From CAZOVB01 sp964583095 (GTDB taxonomy: Bacteria; Planctomycetota; Phycisphaerae; SM23-33): a DNA stretch of 37,320 bases. Every line of letters starts with the position of its first letter. Position 1 is the stretch's first letter. The position numbers were made by a program, and so were the translations under genes. Below, piece by piece: positions 7,774 to 16,185 of this stretch. Where the stretch lies: the NCBI GenBank assembly GCA_964583095.1, contig CAZOVB010000042.1:1-37320 (forward strand), given 5' to 3'. The notes under the pieces are model-generated. The model ran no database searches. It saw nothing but the letters and a program-made list of their open reading frames with translations, and had not been told where the DNA came from.

Positions 7774-7823
7774 GATCCCGACCGCGGGTTGCTCTCTTCG
7801 CCCGCGGCCGGGATCTTCTTTCT
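7774..7823 (+). terminator. Intrinsic terminator of the RpiR-E1-lipoyl operon
   Basis: 7774-7788 (GATCCCGACCGCGGG) pairs with 7801-7815 (CCCGCGGCCGGGATC) over 15 positions with one mismatch, around a 12-nt loop, and is followed by TTCTTTCT. It lies 27 bp after the lipoyl-protein stop and just before the convergent beta-helix gene ends at 7842. Confidence 0.88.
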
Positions 7824-7841
7824 GCGTGATACCAGGGGCCC

Positions 7842-10800
7842 TTACTCTCCGATCGCTCCGGCGGGCGTCTGGCCCCAGTTGCGCTGCCGGCCGCGGAAGT
7901 CCTTCCGGAACGGCCCGTGGAACTGCCAGGCGTAGAGCTCGTCGATGGTCGTTTTGGCATCGGCCAGCGTGCCGCGACTAACCCGAAGGAAGTCGATGGC
8001 CCCTGCGAGGTGGTGCCCCTCGACGTCCTTTCCTACGAGGAAATCGGCCTTGTTTGCGATGGAGACATCCGGGGCAAGCCTGGCCTGGAACTCACCCGAG
8101 GCCTTGCCATCGATATAGATGCGGACGATCTGCTTATCGCGGTCCATCTCGGCCAGCACGTGATGCCACTTGCCGTCGTTGATGGCAGCGATGGAGGAGA
8201 AGCCCTCCCGTTGCCCGTTGCCGGAGATGGAGAATCGCGCCTTGCCGTCGGCGTCGACCCCGAGCTGATAGCCCTTGTCGCCCATCTTGCCGGCGATGGT
8301 ACCGTTGGTGTGGCCTTGCTCCGTGCGGAGATAGGCCTCCATGAGCAAGTTGCCGGTATCGATGTTCAGCGTCCTTCGCTTCGAACCGGGGTAGATGGTT
8401 CGTTCGGGCACGCCGCGAGCCTTTTTCTTCTCGATGGCTTTTTTGAGCTGGGGGATCTTGCCCTCACGGAGCTTCTTCATCATCGCTACATCGCCTTCTT
8501 CAAGCAGCTTCTTCTGCCTGGCCAATTCCTTGCGCTCTCTGGCGGGGTCTTTGCCTTGGCTTTCGAGCTGCTTGACCCGCTTGGTGAGTTGCTCGACTTT
8601 CTGCTGGACCTTCTCGGGGCTCTTGAGGCCCTTGTTGGCCAGGAGCTTCTCGAGCCGCTCGAGTTCTTCCCGGTCCTTCTTGATCGGCTCTGCCTTGCCT
8701 CGAGTCATGGTGCCGTCGTCCCCTTTGGCATCGAAGAAGCCCAGAGAGGTCTCGTAGTCTGCCACAAGCTTCTCGTGGGAGAGCATTGCGAAGTCATCCC
8801 GGCCGTCAAAACGCATCGCACCGCCGGGCACCCAGTCGGTCAGCGGGCCTGGAACGTAGCTCTGGGCCGTGGCCCCGGGGGCAATCAAATCGCCACGGGG
8901 AATCTCATAGTACATATTGCGGGTGACATACTCATCGGTCATGAAGAAGTGCTCGCCGAGGATCACTCGGGGGTCCACACGGGGGTTGTGTCGGAACTGC
9001 CATTCGCCCACGGTGGCGTACAAACCCCAGGGCACGAAGAACTTCACGGCGTGGGTCTTTTTCGCGACCTCATTGGGCCGGAAATCGTGCTCGGAAGCAT
9101 TTCGGAAAGGCGATTCATCGACCACCTCACCCACATCACCGACCAGCGGGTTGGCCTGGTCAAGTGATCTGAGAACCTTCTGCCACGTATTGTCTCGCCA
9201 CGAGCCGGTTCCGAAGCCACCGATCGTCTCGGCGTTGCGGGTATTGGCCAGGAGATTGCGGGTAAAGGCCACCGTGTTGATCGCACCCATGTTCAACTCC
9301 ACAGCCGCTTCGCCCCCGCCGGCCACCGAGATATCTCCCTTGGCGCCGGCGCCGAGGAGCCCGGCGTACATGTGGGCGGAAATGTTGCCCAGGTAGCCGC
9401 CGCGATTTCCGATGCTGCCGGAACTGCCCGAACGCAGGTTCCAGATGGAGTTGTTGAACACGTAGTTCTGGAAGCCGAGAACGAACATGAAGCCGGCCTG
9501 CGTGCGGTAGGGAGAGGTCTGAGGGTCATAGTCGGACCAGCCGATATTGTTGAACCAGTAGCTCTTGTACGTCCCGTCCCCGTAATACGGGTAGGCGTTG
9601 GATACATACCGGGGCAGGGCGCCCTTCTTGCCCTTGGCCTCCCAGGCCCGATAGATGTGGTTCTTGTAGCCCACAACGTTGGAGGCTACGTTATTGAACA
9701 CGTAGCTGGGGCCGCCCTGCCAGGCAGCGATGGCTCCCCAGTCGTTGGCCCCGAGCATGACATGGTCAGCCCGGTTGTTGTAAATCAAAACGCGGGTCAA
9801 CGGGAAGCTTCTCTCGTCGCCTCCGCCCTTGCCGCCGACGCTGTAAATACCCATCCCGATGCAGTCGATCATCTCATTTCCGGCGATGTCGGCCAGCGTG
9901 ACCCCGCCGCCGATGTGGATGGCCGGAGAGTTCTTGGACTGCTTGGGCCGAAGCGAAATATGGTGCAGACGGTTGCGAAGAATCGCAACGCGGCCCAGGC
10001 GCGGGCCGTCAATCGCCACGCCCCCGTGAAGGTTCCCCGTCAGATCGATCCCTTCGTGGTCGACATGCTCAATGTCATTGTCGGTCACTTCGATGCCGGC
10101 GAACTCGTCGTACTCCCTGCCCTGGACGGGCTGGAACACCTCGTTCTCCGGCGCGTTGGGGCTTCGCCAGGGCATGCCCTTCACGGCCGAGGCCACGTGA
10201 CGGAAGGTGTTGTTGGCGATGCGGACATCGGTGACATTGCCTCCCAGCATGATGGCCGCCGGGTGCATGTACGGTTCCAGGGCGATCTGGAGGTGAATGG
10301 TATAGCTGTCCCAGCCGGGAAGATCCGGCTTTTGGGGACGGTATGGAACGTTGGTGAACTGGAAGGTCAGACCGGTAATCTCGATATGATCCTGATCGAA
10401 GATCCGCAGGATCTGATCGCGCCGGCCCAGTTCGATGACGGCCTGGTTGGGGTCGCGGTCGCCGGGCAGACGCACATAAAGTCGCCCCGGATGCTTCGCG
10501 TCGGTCTTGAGCCAGTTGCCCTCCCAGGGGAAGCCCTGCCTGGCCGCGGTGGGGTACCAGCGCGTTGGCGCGTCGTAGTAGTACTCGCCTGGGCTGTCGA
10601 GGTACTGTGGGAGTTTTTCCAGGAAATAACGGTCTCCCGCTGTTGCCCATCCGTCGAAGATCGGTGAAATAACCACCCGGTCGAGGGCCCCGGTTTCCGG
10701 ATCGTAGTCGATGACCGGCGAACGATACTGGAGGCTCATGGCCCCCCAGATCCCGCCGCCCCATTCGCTCCAGCAGTAGGCCCCCTGGAAGAAGTCCTCG

Positions 10801-11543
10801 TCCTTGCCCTTGAGGGCTTCATCACGGGCCTTTCTGCTGCCGATCGGGGACTGCTCCTTGGTCGGCCAGGTCCACTGGGCCCAGTTGGACTTCGGGTCGG
10901 CCGGGTTGTCTCGAACCCAGTTGGGGTTGCGGGCGATATCCATGCGGACAATGCTGCCGTCTTCTGCGACCTCCCACAGCGCCCAGGGCTCGAAATCCGT
11001 CCCCAGATCGTAGTACCAGACCTTTTCTGCCTGGGGCATGCCTTCGGGTACTTCTGCGCCCGAAGCTTTCTTCCATCCGCCGGTGATGCGCATCGCCCCG
11101 GAGAGGATGGCCTGTCCCTTGCCCCAGTCGGGGTCGCAGGTCAGACGGATCGGGTTGCCCTCCCGGCCGGAGTCATCGGCCTGGAGGAACCCGCGATAGA
11201 CTACGCCCTTCTTGAAAACATAGGTATGAACACCCGAAGCCTTGGCGGCCTGGCCGGTGGCGTTGGCGTCCCACGGGTGGTGCTTCCAGGGCTTGCTTTT
11301 TTCGGTGCCGGGGTTGTCGTCATCGCCGCTTTGATAGTCGATGTACCGCACCGATGGGCCCTTGAGAAACTCGAAAGGCTGGGGCGCCCACTGGAGATCC
11401 CCCTTGGGCAGGATCTTGGCCTGGGGTTGGTTCCAGTTCCAGGTGTCTCCGGCCTGGGTCAGGCAGGCAGCGGTTGTAATCGCCGTTGCTGCGGTCAATA
11501 TCATCAGGGTCAGACGGGAGGTCATTGCGTTATGCCGAGTCAT
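7842..11543 (-). CDS. Very large secreted right-handed beta-helix / LamG protein
   Basis: This 1233-residue protein begins with a Sec signal peptide (about 1-31; hydrophobic core LTLMILTAATAITTAACL, likely cleavage after TQA). A carbohydrate-active-enzyme-like region with parallel beta-helix character follows (about 50-830): repeated short turns such as IRIFDQDHIEITGLTFQFTN, IANNTFRHV, IEVTDNDIEHVDHEGI and ILRNRLHHI, typical of pectate-lyase-like folds. The C-terminal part (about 920-1220) is a LamG/concanavalin domain (MRFDGRDDF...LLMEAYLRTE...DGKWHHVLAEMDR...IYIDGKASGEF) with a Lys/Glu-rich coiled coil inserted near residues 945-1045. I chose the ATG at 11541-11543 because AAAAGGA precedes it by about 9 bp; an ATG 21 bp upstream is also open. 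It is probably exported, and polysaccharide binding or cleavage is inferred from the fold only; no catalytic triad is assigned. Confidence 0.88.
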   Translation of the reverse strand: MTRHNAMTSRLTLMILTAATAITTAACLTQAGDTWNWNQPQAKILPKGDLQWAPQPFEFLKGPSVRYIDYQSGDDDNPGTEKSKPWKHHPWDANATGQAAKASGVHTYVFKKGVVYRGFLQADDSGREGNPIRLTCDPDWGKGQAILSGAMRITGGWKKASGAEVPEGMPQAEKVWYYDLGTDFEPWALWEVAEDGSIVRMDIARNPNWVRDNPADPKSNWAQWTWPTKEQSPIGSRKARDEALKGKDEDFFQGAYCWSEWGGGIWGAMSLQYRSPVIDYDPETGALDRVVISPIFDGWATAGDRYFLEKLPQYLDSPGEYYYDAPTRWYPTAARQGFPWEGNWLKTDAKHPGRLYVRLPGDRDPNQAVIELGRRDQILRIFDQDHIEITGLTFQFTNVPYRPQKPDLPGWDSYTIHLQIALEPYMHPAAIMLGGNVTDVRIANNTFRHVASAVKGMPWRSPNAPENEVFQPVQGREYDEFAGIEVTDNDIEHVDHEGIDLTGNLHGGVAIDGPRLGRVAILRNRLHHISLRPKQSKNSPAIHIGGGVTLADIAGNEMIDCIGMGIYSVGGKGGGDERSFPLTRVLIYNNRADHVMLGANDWGAIAAWQGGPSYVFNNVASNVVGYKNHIYRAWEAKGKKGALPRYVSNAYPYYGDGTYKSYWFNNIGWSDYDPQTSPYRTQAGFMFVLGFQNYVFNNSIWNLRSGSSGSIGNRGGYLGNISAHMYAGLLGAGAKGDISVAGGGEAAVELNMGAINTVAFTRNLLANTRNAETIGGFGTGSWRDNTWQKVLRSLDQANPLVGDVGEVVDESPFRNASEHDFRPNEVAKKTHAVKFFVPWGLYATVGEWQFRHNPRVDPRVILGEHFFMTDEYVTRNMYYEIPRGDLIAPGATAQSYVPGPLTDWVPGGAMRFDGRDDFAMLSHEKLVADYETSLGFFDAKGDDGTMTRGKAEPIKKDREELERLEKLLANKGLKSPEKVQQKVEQLTKRVKQLESQGKDPARERKELARQKKLLEEGDVAMMKKLREGKIPQLKKAIEKKKARGVPERTIYPGSKRRTLNIDTGNLLMEAYLRTEQGHTNGTIAGKMGDKGYQLGVDADGKARFSISGNGQREGFSSIAAINDGKWHHVLAEMDRDKQIVRIYIDGKASGEFQARLAPDVSIANKADFLVGKDVEGHHLAGAIDFLRVSRGTLADAKTTIDELYAWQFHGPFRKDFRGRQRNWGQTPAGAIGE

Positions 11544-11623
11544 GGTTAGCGGTCCTTTTTTCATCCAGGGGTTGCTTGTCCGGCAAGAGGTAGGCCGGGG
11601 GCATGGTCGTTTCGCATACGGGT

Positions 11624-11652
11624 ATTGTATGGCAATGGTGCGGGAGGCTGTT
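11624..11652 (-). promoter_or_regulatory. Candidate activator-dependent promoter of the beta-helix gene
   Basis: On the minus strand a good -10 TACAAT occupies 11624-11629. Seventeen bp upstream the -35 position (11647-11652) reads AACAGC, which is a poor match. A weak -35 next to phased repeats is the usual look of an activator-dependent promoter. The expected transcription start is near 11617, about 74 bp before the start codon. Confidence 0.45.
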
Positions 11653-11706
11653 GCACGAATGCGTCAATCTATTGCACACATGCGTCGGCTCTGCACTTTT
11701 TGCGTC
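11651..11706 (-). promoter_or_regulatory. Triple phased repeat, candidate operator (AraC-type spacing)
   Basis: Two 15-bp direct repeats, TTGCACGAATGCGTC (11651-11665) and TTGCACACATGCGTC (11672-11686), match at 13 of 15 positions and are offset by exactly 21 bp. A third, weaker copy (TGCAC then TGCGTC) lies at 11692-11706, about 20 bp further. The first copy touches the -35 position of the beta-helix promoter. Direct repeats at 21-bp spacing next to -35 are typical of AraC/XylS activator sites; the regulator is not in this window. Confidence 0.5.
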
Positions 11707-11788
11707 TGACCTTGCCGGCTTTGGCAAAGGACGACAGGCCGCGTTTGCGCTTTGCCTACCCACCCGATTGCCCCTTGACCGGCCGAAA

Positions 11789-12232
11789 CTACAGGCCGAT
11801 TGCCAGGAGACTGATGAGCACCAGCAGAAAGAACCCGACGAGGATGCCGGCGCAGACCCAGACGGTCCGTCTTTTCTGCCAGGGCGACGGATCCCACGCC
11901 CCCTCGCAGAAGAAGGGATCGGCCCGGCCTGCTCGATCGCGAAGGATCTCGTTTAGAAGATCGTCATCCTCCCCGCATCGGGATGACCGGGTGGGATGTC
12001 CCTTGCGCCGAGCGGCGCATTCGATCAGCGCTTCCTCGTAGCTGCGGCGAAGCAGACGAAACTCCTGGGCAGATCCTCCGGCGTCGGGGTGTCGTGCCTT
12101 GGCCAGACGGCGATAGGCCTTGCGGATGTCATCGCGGGTGGCCCGGAGGGAATCCAGCTCCAGCACGCGATAACACCGGGGGAGAGTGAAGCTCGCCCCC
12201 TGGCAGGGAGGTTGTGAATGGGATCCAGCCAT
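11789..12232 (-). CDS. J-domain protein with C-terminal membrane anchor
   Basis: This 147-residue protein has a J domain at about residues 19-70 (CYRVLELD...DDIRKAYRRLAKARHPDAGG...FRLLRRSYEEAL) with the HPD motif that stimulates Hsp70 ATPase. A hydrophilic linker (about 75-118) and one transmembrane helix follow (about 122-146; CAGILVGFFLLVLISLLAIG). It would present DnaK partners at the inner face of the membrane. It lacks the Gly/Phe and zinc domains of true DnaJ, so it is a specialised co-chaperone. It follows the CNNM/CorC gene on the same strand with a 64-bp gap and may be co-transcribed with it. Confidence 0.85.
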   Translation of the reverse strand: MAGSHSQPPCQGASFTLPRCYRVLELDSLRATRDDIRKAYRRLAKARHPDAGGSAQEFRLLRRSYEEALIECAARRKGHPTRSSRCGEDDDLLNEILRDRAGRADPFFCEGAWDPSPWQKRRTVWVCAGILVGFFLLVLISLLAIGL

Positions 12233-12296
12233 GCCAACGGATTATAGGTGAAACCGTCGGACGTTCCCGGGCCAAAGCTTCGCAAAACCGGTCGGC

Positions 12297-13577
12297 TCAG
12301 GCGGATTCGCCTTTGGCCTCTGTGGCTTCGAGGACTTCCACGCGGAGTTTGCCGATTCGCCGCTCGGTAGCGTCGAGGACTTTGAAAACGGCCTGCTCGG
12401 TTTCGAAGGTTTCGCCGGCGGCAGGGATATACCCGAGCTTCGAAAAGACGTACCCTGCGACGGTGTCGTAATCCTCGTCTTCGGGAATTTCCAGATCAAG
12501 GGCGTCGTTGAATTCATCGACATGGAGCCTGCCATCCACCTCGGCCGCCCTGTCGTCGAGGCGCTTGAACAGGGCCGGGGTGATCTGGTCGTATTCGTCG
12601 CTGATATCCCCGACGATCTCTTCCAGGACATCCTCGATGGTCACCAGTCCCGCTGTGCCGCCGTACTCGTCGAGAATGACGGCCATGTGGAACTTCCGCG
12701 CCTTGAATTCACGCAGCAGGTCGTCCAGGAGCTTGGTCTCCGGAACGAAGAAGGGTTTTCGGAGGATCTTTCGCAGGTCTCGCGGCGTTTCGTTCTCGAC
12801 AACGTGGGCCAACATGTCCTTTGCGTAGAGGATTCCGATGATGTTGTCCAGATCTCCCTGGTAAACGGGGACTCGGCTGTGACCGGCCTTGAAGATCTGC
12901 CCGGCGGCCTCCTGCCAGCTCATCTCCATCGGCAGGGCAAAGATCTCGGTCCGCGGGGTCATGATCTCCCCGGCCTGGGTTTCGCCCAGCTCGATGACCG
13001 ACTCGATCATCTCGACTTCGTCGGGGTCCACGGCGCCCTCGGCCTGTCCTTCCGAGGCGGCCTGGACGATTTCCTGTCGGACGGTTTCGTTGTGGAGTTC
13101 TTCGTCCTCATCGCCGACGCCGGCCAATCGGCGAACGGGCAGATCGAAGGCCTCCATCAACCGCGTGACCGGCCAGATGCCGTAGTGGAAGACCATCAGC
13201 ACGCCCAGGCTCGCAGCCAGGACTTTCTCGCCGTTGTAGGACGCCCAGGCATGGGGAATAGCCACTCCGACGATGGCGATGAGCACGGCCGAGATCCCCA
13301 GACCCAGGAGCATGAGCCCCAGGCCGGCTGTCGAGGCTCCCACCAGTTCCAGGACGCTGAGGACCAGCACAAGATTGGCGCAACTTCGCAACAGGCTGCT
13401 GGTGAGCCTCAATCCCTTGAGGTGCTTTTCCAGCGTGTGCACCTTCTCCTTGGCCTGACCTGAGAAGGCCTTTTCCATGTGGCTTCGCCGGAACATCCGA
13501 AGAGCATTGGACGTCAAGGCGAAGAAGCCTGACAGGACCGCCGCCGCGATCAGAGCGATCCAGAAGTATCCTGACAC
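12297..13577 (-). CDS. CNNM/CorC-type transporter (DUF21, two CBS, CorC/HlyC domain)
   Basis: This 426-residue protein has the order typical of 'hemolysin-like' CNNM proteins: an N-terminal DUF21 membrane region with about four helices (1-150; first helix FWIALIAAAVLSGFFAL), two CBS domains (about 205-325; IMTPRTEIFALP, then IVTIEDVLEEIVGDI), and a C-terminal CorC/HlyC domain (about 340-420; YDTVAGYVFSKLGYIP). Family members take part in Mg2+/Co2+ handling with nucleotide sensing by the CBS pair; the haemolysin name is historical. The length and motifs are complete. It is divergent from the enolase-superfamily gene across 283 bp. Confidence 0.92.
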   Translation of the reverse strand: MSGYFWIALIAAAVLSGFFALTSNALRMFRRSHMEKAFSGQAKEKVHTLEKHLKGLRLTSSLLRSCANLVLVLSVLELVGASTAGLGLMLLGLGISAVLIAIVGVAIPHAWASYNGEKVLAASLGVLMVFHYGIWPVTRLMEAFDLPVRRLAGVGDEDEELHNETVRQEIVQAASEGQAEGAVDPDEVEMIESVIELGETQAGEIMTPRTEIFALPMEMSWQEAAGQIFKAGHSRVPVYQGDLDNIIGILYAKDMLAHVVENETPRDLRKILRKPFFVPETKLLDDLLREFKARKFHMAVILDEYGGTAGLVTIEDVLEEIVGDISDEYDQITPALFKRLDDRAAEVDGRLHVDEFNDALDLEIPEDEDYDTVAGYVFSKLGYIPAAGETFETEQAVFKVLDATERRIGKLRVEVLEATEAKGESA

Positions 13578-13860
13578 CGTAGCCGAAACCTCGTGAGACG
13601 TCGAATTCGTATTGCCCGCGCGCCCTGACAGCGAACCGACGACGTCATCCGGTTCGTGTCCGCACAGGCATCATGCAACGTAGAATAGTACCATATTCGG
13701 ATCAGGCCGAAAGCGAAATTCATCAAAAGAACGGTCAGCCCATTGCCCGGGCTCTGCTTTCACCAATGGGCGGCTCTGCCGGCGCCCCGATCCAGCCCTC
13801 GCGACCGGACCGGGCAGAAGCTAGAATGGCCTACAATCCAAAGCTCCCAGGAGACCCGTC

Positions 13861-15009
13861 ATGAACATCCACTGCGTCGAAATCTTCCAAAGCTGTCTCT
13901 CGGAAAACTGGAATCCCGTGCTGATTCGAATTACCACCGACCAGGGGCCCACGGGGGTAGGAGAGTTGGCCCTGGCCTATGGGCGTGGAGCCCCGGCCGG
14001 GGCGGCCATGATCCAGTGCCTCTGCCGGAGGATCCTTCCCGGCCTGGACCCGCTGGCCAGCGAGGAGGTCTGGCAACGGATGTTCGAGGACTCCTTCTGG
14101 GCCAAGGGGGGCGGGGCCGTCATCTTCGGGGCCATCAGCGCCATCGACCAGGCCCTGTGGGACATCCGGGGCAAGGTCATGGGCCAGCCGGTCTGGCGCC
14201 TGCTGGGCGGGCCCTGCCACAAGCGGATCCGCCTGTATGCCAACGGGTGGTACCACGGCATGGGCAAACCCGAGCAGTTCGCCCAGCGGGCTGCCCAGGT
14301 CGCCGCGGAAGGCTTCACCGCCACCAAGTTCGACCCATTCGCCTACGATCAGGAGGGGAACCCCTGCCGGCATGGCCGGCTCAGCTCGGCCGACCAGCGC
14401 CGGGTGCTCTCGCGCGTCGAGGCGGTCCGCGAGGCCGTCGGGGACGATTTCGACATCCTCATCGAAGCCCATGGGAACCTGGACGCCGATTCAGCCATTC
14501 GCATCGCTCCCCATCTGGCCGAGCTGGACGTGCTGTTTCTGGAAGAACCGGTTCATCCCCTCAATGCTCAGGTCATGGCACGCATCGCCCGGTCCTGTTC
14601 GTTGCCCCTGGCCGGGGGAGAGCGACTCTACAGCCGCTTCGACTTCCGCCCCTTCGTTGAAAGTCAGTCCCTGAGCATTCTTCAGCCGGATCTTGGCCTG
14701 GCCGGGGGGATCACCGAGGTCAAGAAGATCGCAGACTTCGCCCACCTCTACGACCTCAAGCTGGCCCCCCATAACTGCGCCGGGCCGATCAATACCGCTG
14801 CGTCGGTGCACCTGGATGCAGCCATCAGCAACTTCCTGATCCAGGAGACCTTCCCCTACCACGCAAGGGAGAACCTGGAGCTGGTGACCGACCCGCTGGA
14901 AGACCAGATCCGCGATGGGCATCTGGAACTTCCCCAAAGGCCTGGCCTGGGGGTCGAAATCAACGACGAAGCCCTTTCAACAGCGCAGAAGGTAACGCTG
15001 AAGTTCTGA
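13861..15009 (+). CDS. Enolase-superfamily sugar-acid dehydratase (mandelate racemase-like)
   Basis: This 382-residue protein has the mandelate racemase/muconate lactonizing fold: an N-terminal capping domain (about 1-110) and a barrel domain. Seen: ATKFDPF at the end of the second barrel strand, IEAHGNLD (third-strand metal ligand with the His of the D/E-x-H pair), FLEEPVHP, GERLYSRF and APHN. This resembles galactonate/gluconate-type dehydratases, with KxD replacing the KxK of mandelate racemase, so syn-dehydration of an aldonic acid is likely; the exact sugar is not clear. AGGAG lies about 8 bp before the ATG. There is no operon partner; the Spy-like gene follows after 206 bp. Confidence 0.9.
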   Translation: MNIHCVEIFQSCLSENWNPVLIRITTDQGPTGVGELALAYGRGAPAGAAMIQCLCRRILPGLDPLASEEVWQRMFEDSFWAKGGGAVIFGAISAIDQALWDIRGKVMGQPVWRLLGGPCHKRIRLYANGWYHGMGKPEQFAQRAAQVAAEGFTATKFDPFAYDQEGNPCRHGRLSSADQRRVLSRVEAVREAVGDDFDILIEAHGNLDADSAIRIAPHLAELDVLFLEEPVHPLNAQVMARIARSCSLPLAGGERLYSRFDFRPFVESQSLSILQPDLGLAGGITEVKKIADFAHLYDLKLAPHNCAGPINTAASVHLDAAISNFLIQETFPYHARENLELVTDPLEDQIRDGHLELPQRPGLGVEINDEALSTAQKVTLKF

Positions 15010-15152
15010 TCCGGACAGGTCTTACCTTGAAGAAGAATATTTCTTTCCCGCCGGAAACTTTCCGGAAATTTCGCGAGGCCCTGCGGGGTTCATACTAATA
15101 CCTCACCTCCAGGCCGAACCGTGTTGGAGCGGCAGGTGAGGGGGACCTCTGC

Positions 15153-15197
15153 GCTTGCCGGCCCGCCGAATCCAATCGGTCGCTCCGGGTGGCAAGC
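15153..15197 (+). promoter_or_regulatory. Structured 5' leader hairpin of the Spy-like gene
   Basis: GCTTGCC (15153-15159) pairs with GGCAAGC (15191-15197), and the inner segment CCCG (15162-15165) can pair with CGGG (15186-15189). The hairpin ends 3 bp before the AAGGAG ribosome site at 15201-15206, so it could influence translation. A second possible stem, CTCACC / GGTGAG, lies upstream at 15103-15140. I recognise no known riboswitch core. Confidence 0.35.
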
Positions 15198-15215
15198 CTC
15201 AAGGAGAGTACGAAG

Positions 15216-15992
15216 ATGAAGCGTTATGCACGGGTGCTGTCTGTCGTGATCGCGTGTGTAGTGGCTGCGGGTATCGCCCAGGGACCCCAGGGGCAGGACA
15301 ATGCAGGCCGGGGCGGTAAACAAAAGGCCGCCGGAAAACCCAAGAACCAGCTTCGAGGCGACTACGCCCAGATGAACAAGGAACTGGAACTCGACGAGGC
15401 CCAGCAGGCCCGGTTAACGGCCATTGCACAGCAAGAGCAGGCAGCCGTAAAGGACTGGCAGGGGGCCAACAAGGAAAAGCTCGAAGCCCTCGACGCGGAA
15501 TTCAAGCAGGCGCGAGCGGATAAGGACCGCCAGAAGCTCCAGGCCATCGCCAGGCAACGCGCCGAGATGAAAAACCAGATGGAGAAGGTAACCCAGCCGT
15601 ACCCGGCGCAGGTGCAGGCGCTGTTGACAGCCCAACAGAAGCAGAAGTGGCAGAGCTTTCTGGTCTATCGAAGTGTGACGGGCAAATTGCGTCGCTGCAA
15701 ACTCACCGATCAGCAGCAAAAGCAGATCCGGGAGATGGCCGGGACGATCACAGCCCAGACAAAGGACCCCGCCGAAGCGGAGAAGCTGTTGATGGCCGGG
15801 GCGGCTTCGGTCCTGACCGAAGAACAGAAGCAGAATATGCCCAAGGCACGTTCCTCGCAGGGCAAAACCAAGCCGGCAGCGGGTGAAAAGGCCGGCAGAA
15901 AGGCCAAGCCCGAGCGCAATGCCCGCAAGACTCCTCGCCGGTCGCAAGAAGAGGAAGGCAGCGAGGACGAACTGGATTCCTTCGAAGACTGA
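15216..15992 (+). CDS. Spy/CpxP-like secreted Lys/Gln-rich protein
   Basis: This 258-residue protein has a signal peptide (about 1-24; RYARVLSVVIACVVAAGIAQG). A mostly helical, charged body contains LTxxQ-like repeats: LDEAQQARLTAIAQQ, ALLTAQQKQKWQSF, LTDQQQKQIREMAG and LTEEQKQNM. LTxxQ motifs mark the Spy/CpxP group of periplasmic chaperones that sense or buffer misfolded proteins. The C-terminal 60 residues are a low-complexity Lys/Arg-rich tail ending in an acidic patch (SEDELDSFED). I chose the ATG at 15216 because AAGGAG lies 9 bp upstream and the hydrophobic signal follows at once. The chaperone role is inference from the repeats. Confidence 0.78.
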   Translation: MKRYARVLSVVIACVVAAGIAQGPQGQDNAGRGGKQKAAGKPKNQLRGDYAQMNKELELDEAQQARLTAIAQQEQAAVKDWQGANKEKLEALDAEFKQARADKDRQKLQAIARQRAEMKNQMEKVTQPYPAQVQALLTAQQKQKWQSFLVYRSVTGKLRRCKLTDQQQKQIREMAGTITAQTKDPAEAEKLLMAGAASVLTEEQKQNMPKARSSQGKTKPAAGEKAGRKAKPERNARKTPRRSQEEEGSEDELDSFED

Positions 15993-16029
15993 AGAATTCC
16001 GAAAATCCCAAGCGGGAGTTACAGAGGCA

Positions 16030-16066
16030 GGGGCTGGGAAGACATTTCCCAGCCCCTGCTTGTTAT
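16030..16066 (+). terminator. Intrinsic terminator after the Spy-like gene
   Basis: GGGGCTGGGAA (16030-16040) pairs perfectly with TTCCCAGCCCC (16046-16056) around the loop GACAT, followed by a weak T-rich tail (TGCTTGTT). It lies 37 bp after the Spy-like stop. Confidence 0.8.
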
Positions 16067-16185
16067 ATGGAACCTCGCTGCCCCGAAGATGTCCTTACCG
16101 CTTGCCTGCTGCTGGAGCAAGCCGGCGACCGGGATCTTCGGGTAAAGTCCCGCACGTGGCAGGTAAAGATACCTGCTTGAGCGGA

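Noticed and set aside
7917..10667. Two long plus-strand frames (416 and 431 codons) across the beta-helix gene
   Set aside because: The minus-strand frame is one 1233-residue gene with signal peptide, beta-helix turns and LamG; the plus frames show no domain and break in mid-region.
16159..16176. GCAGGTA/TACCTGC hairpin as ArsR-gene terminator
   Set aside because: The stem is perfect but short and lacks a following T-run.
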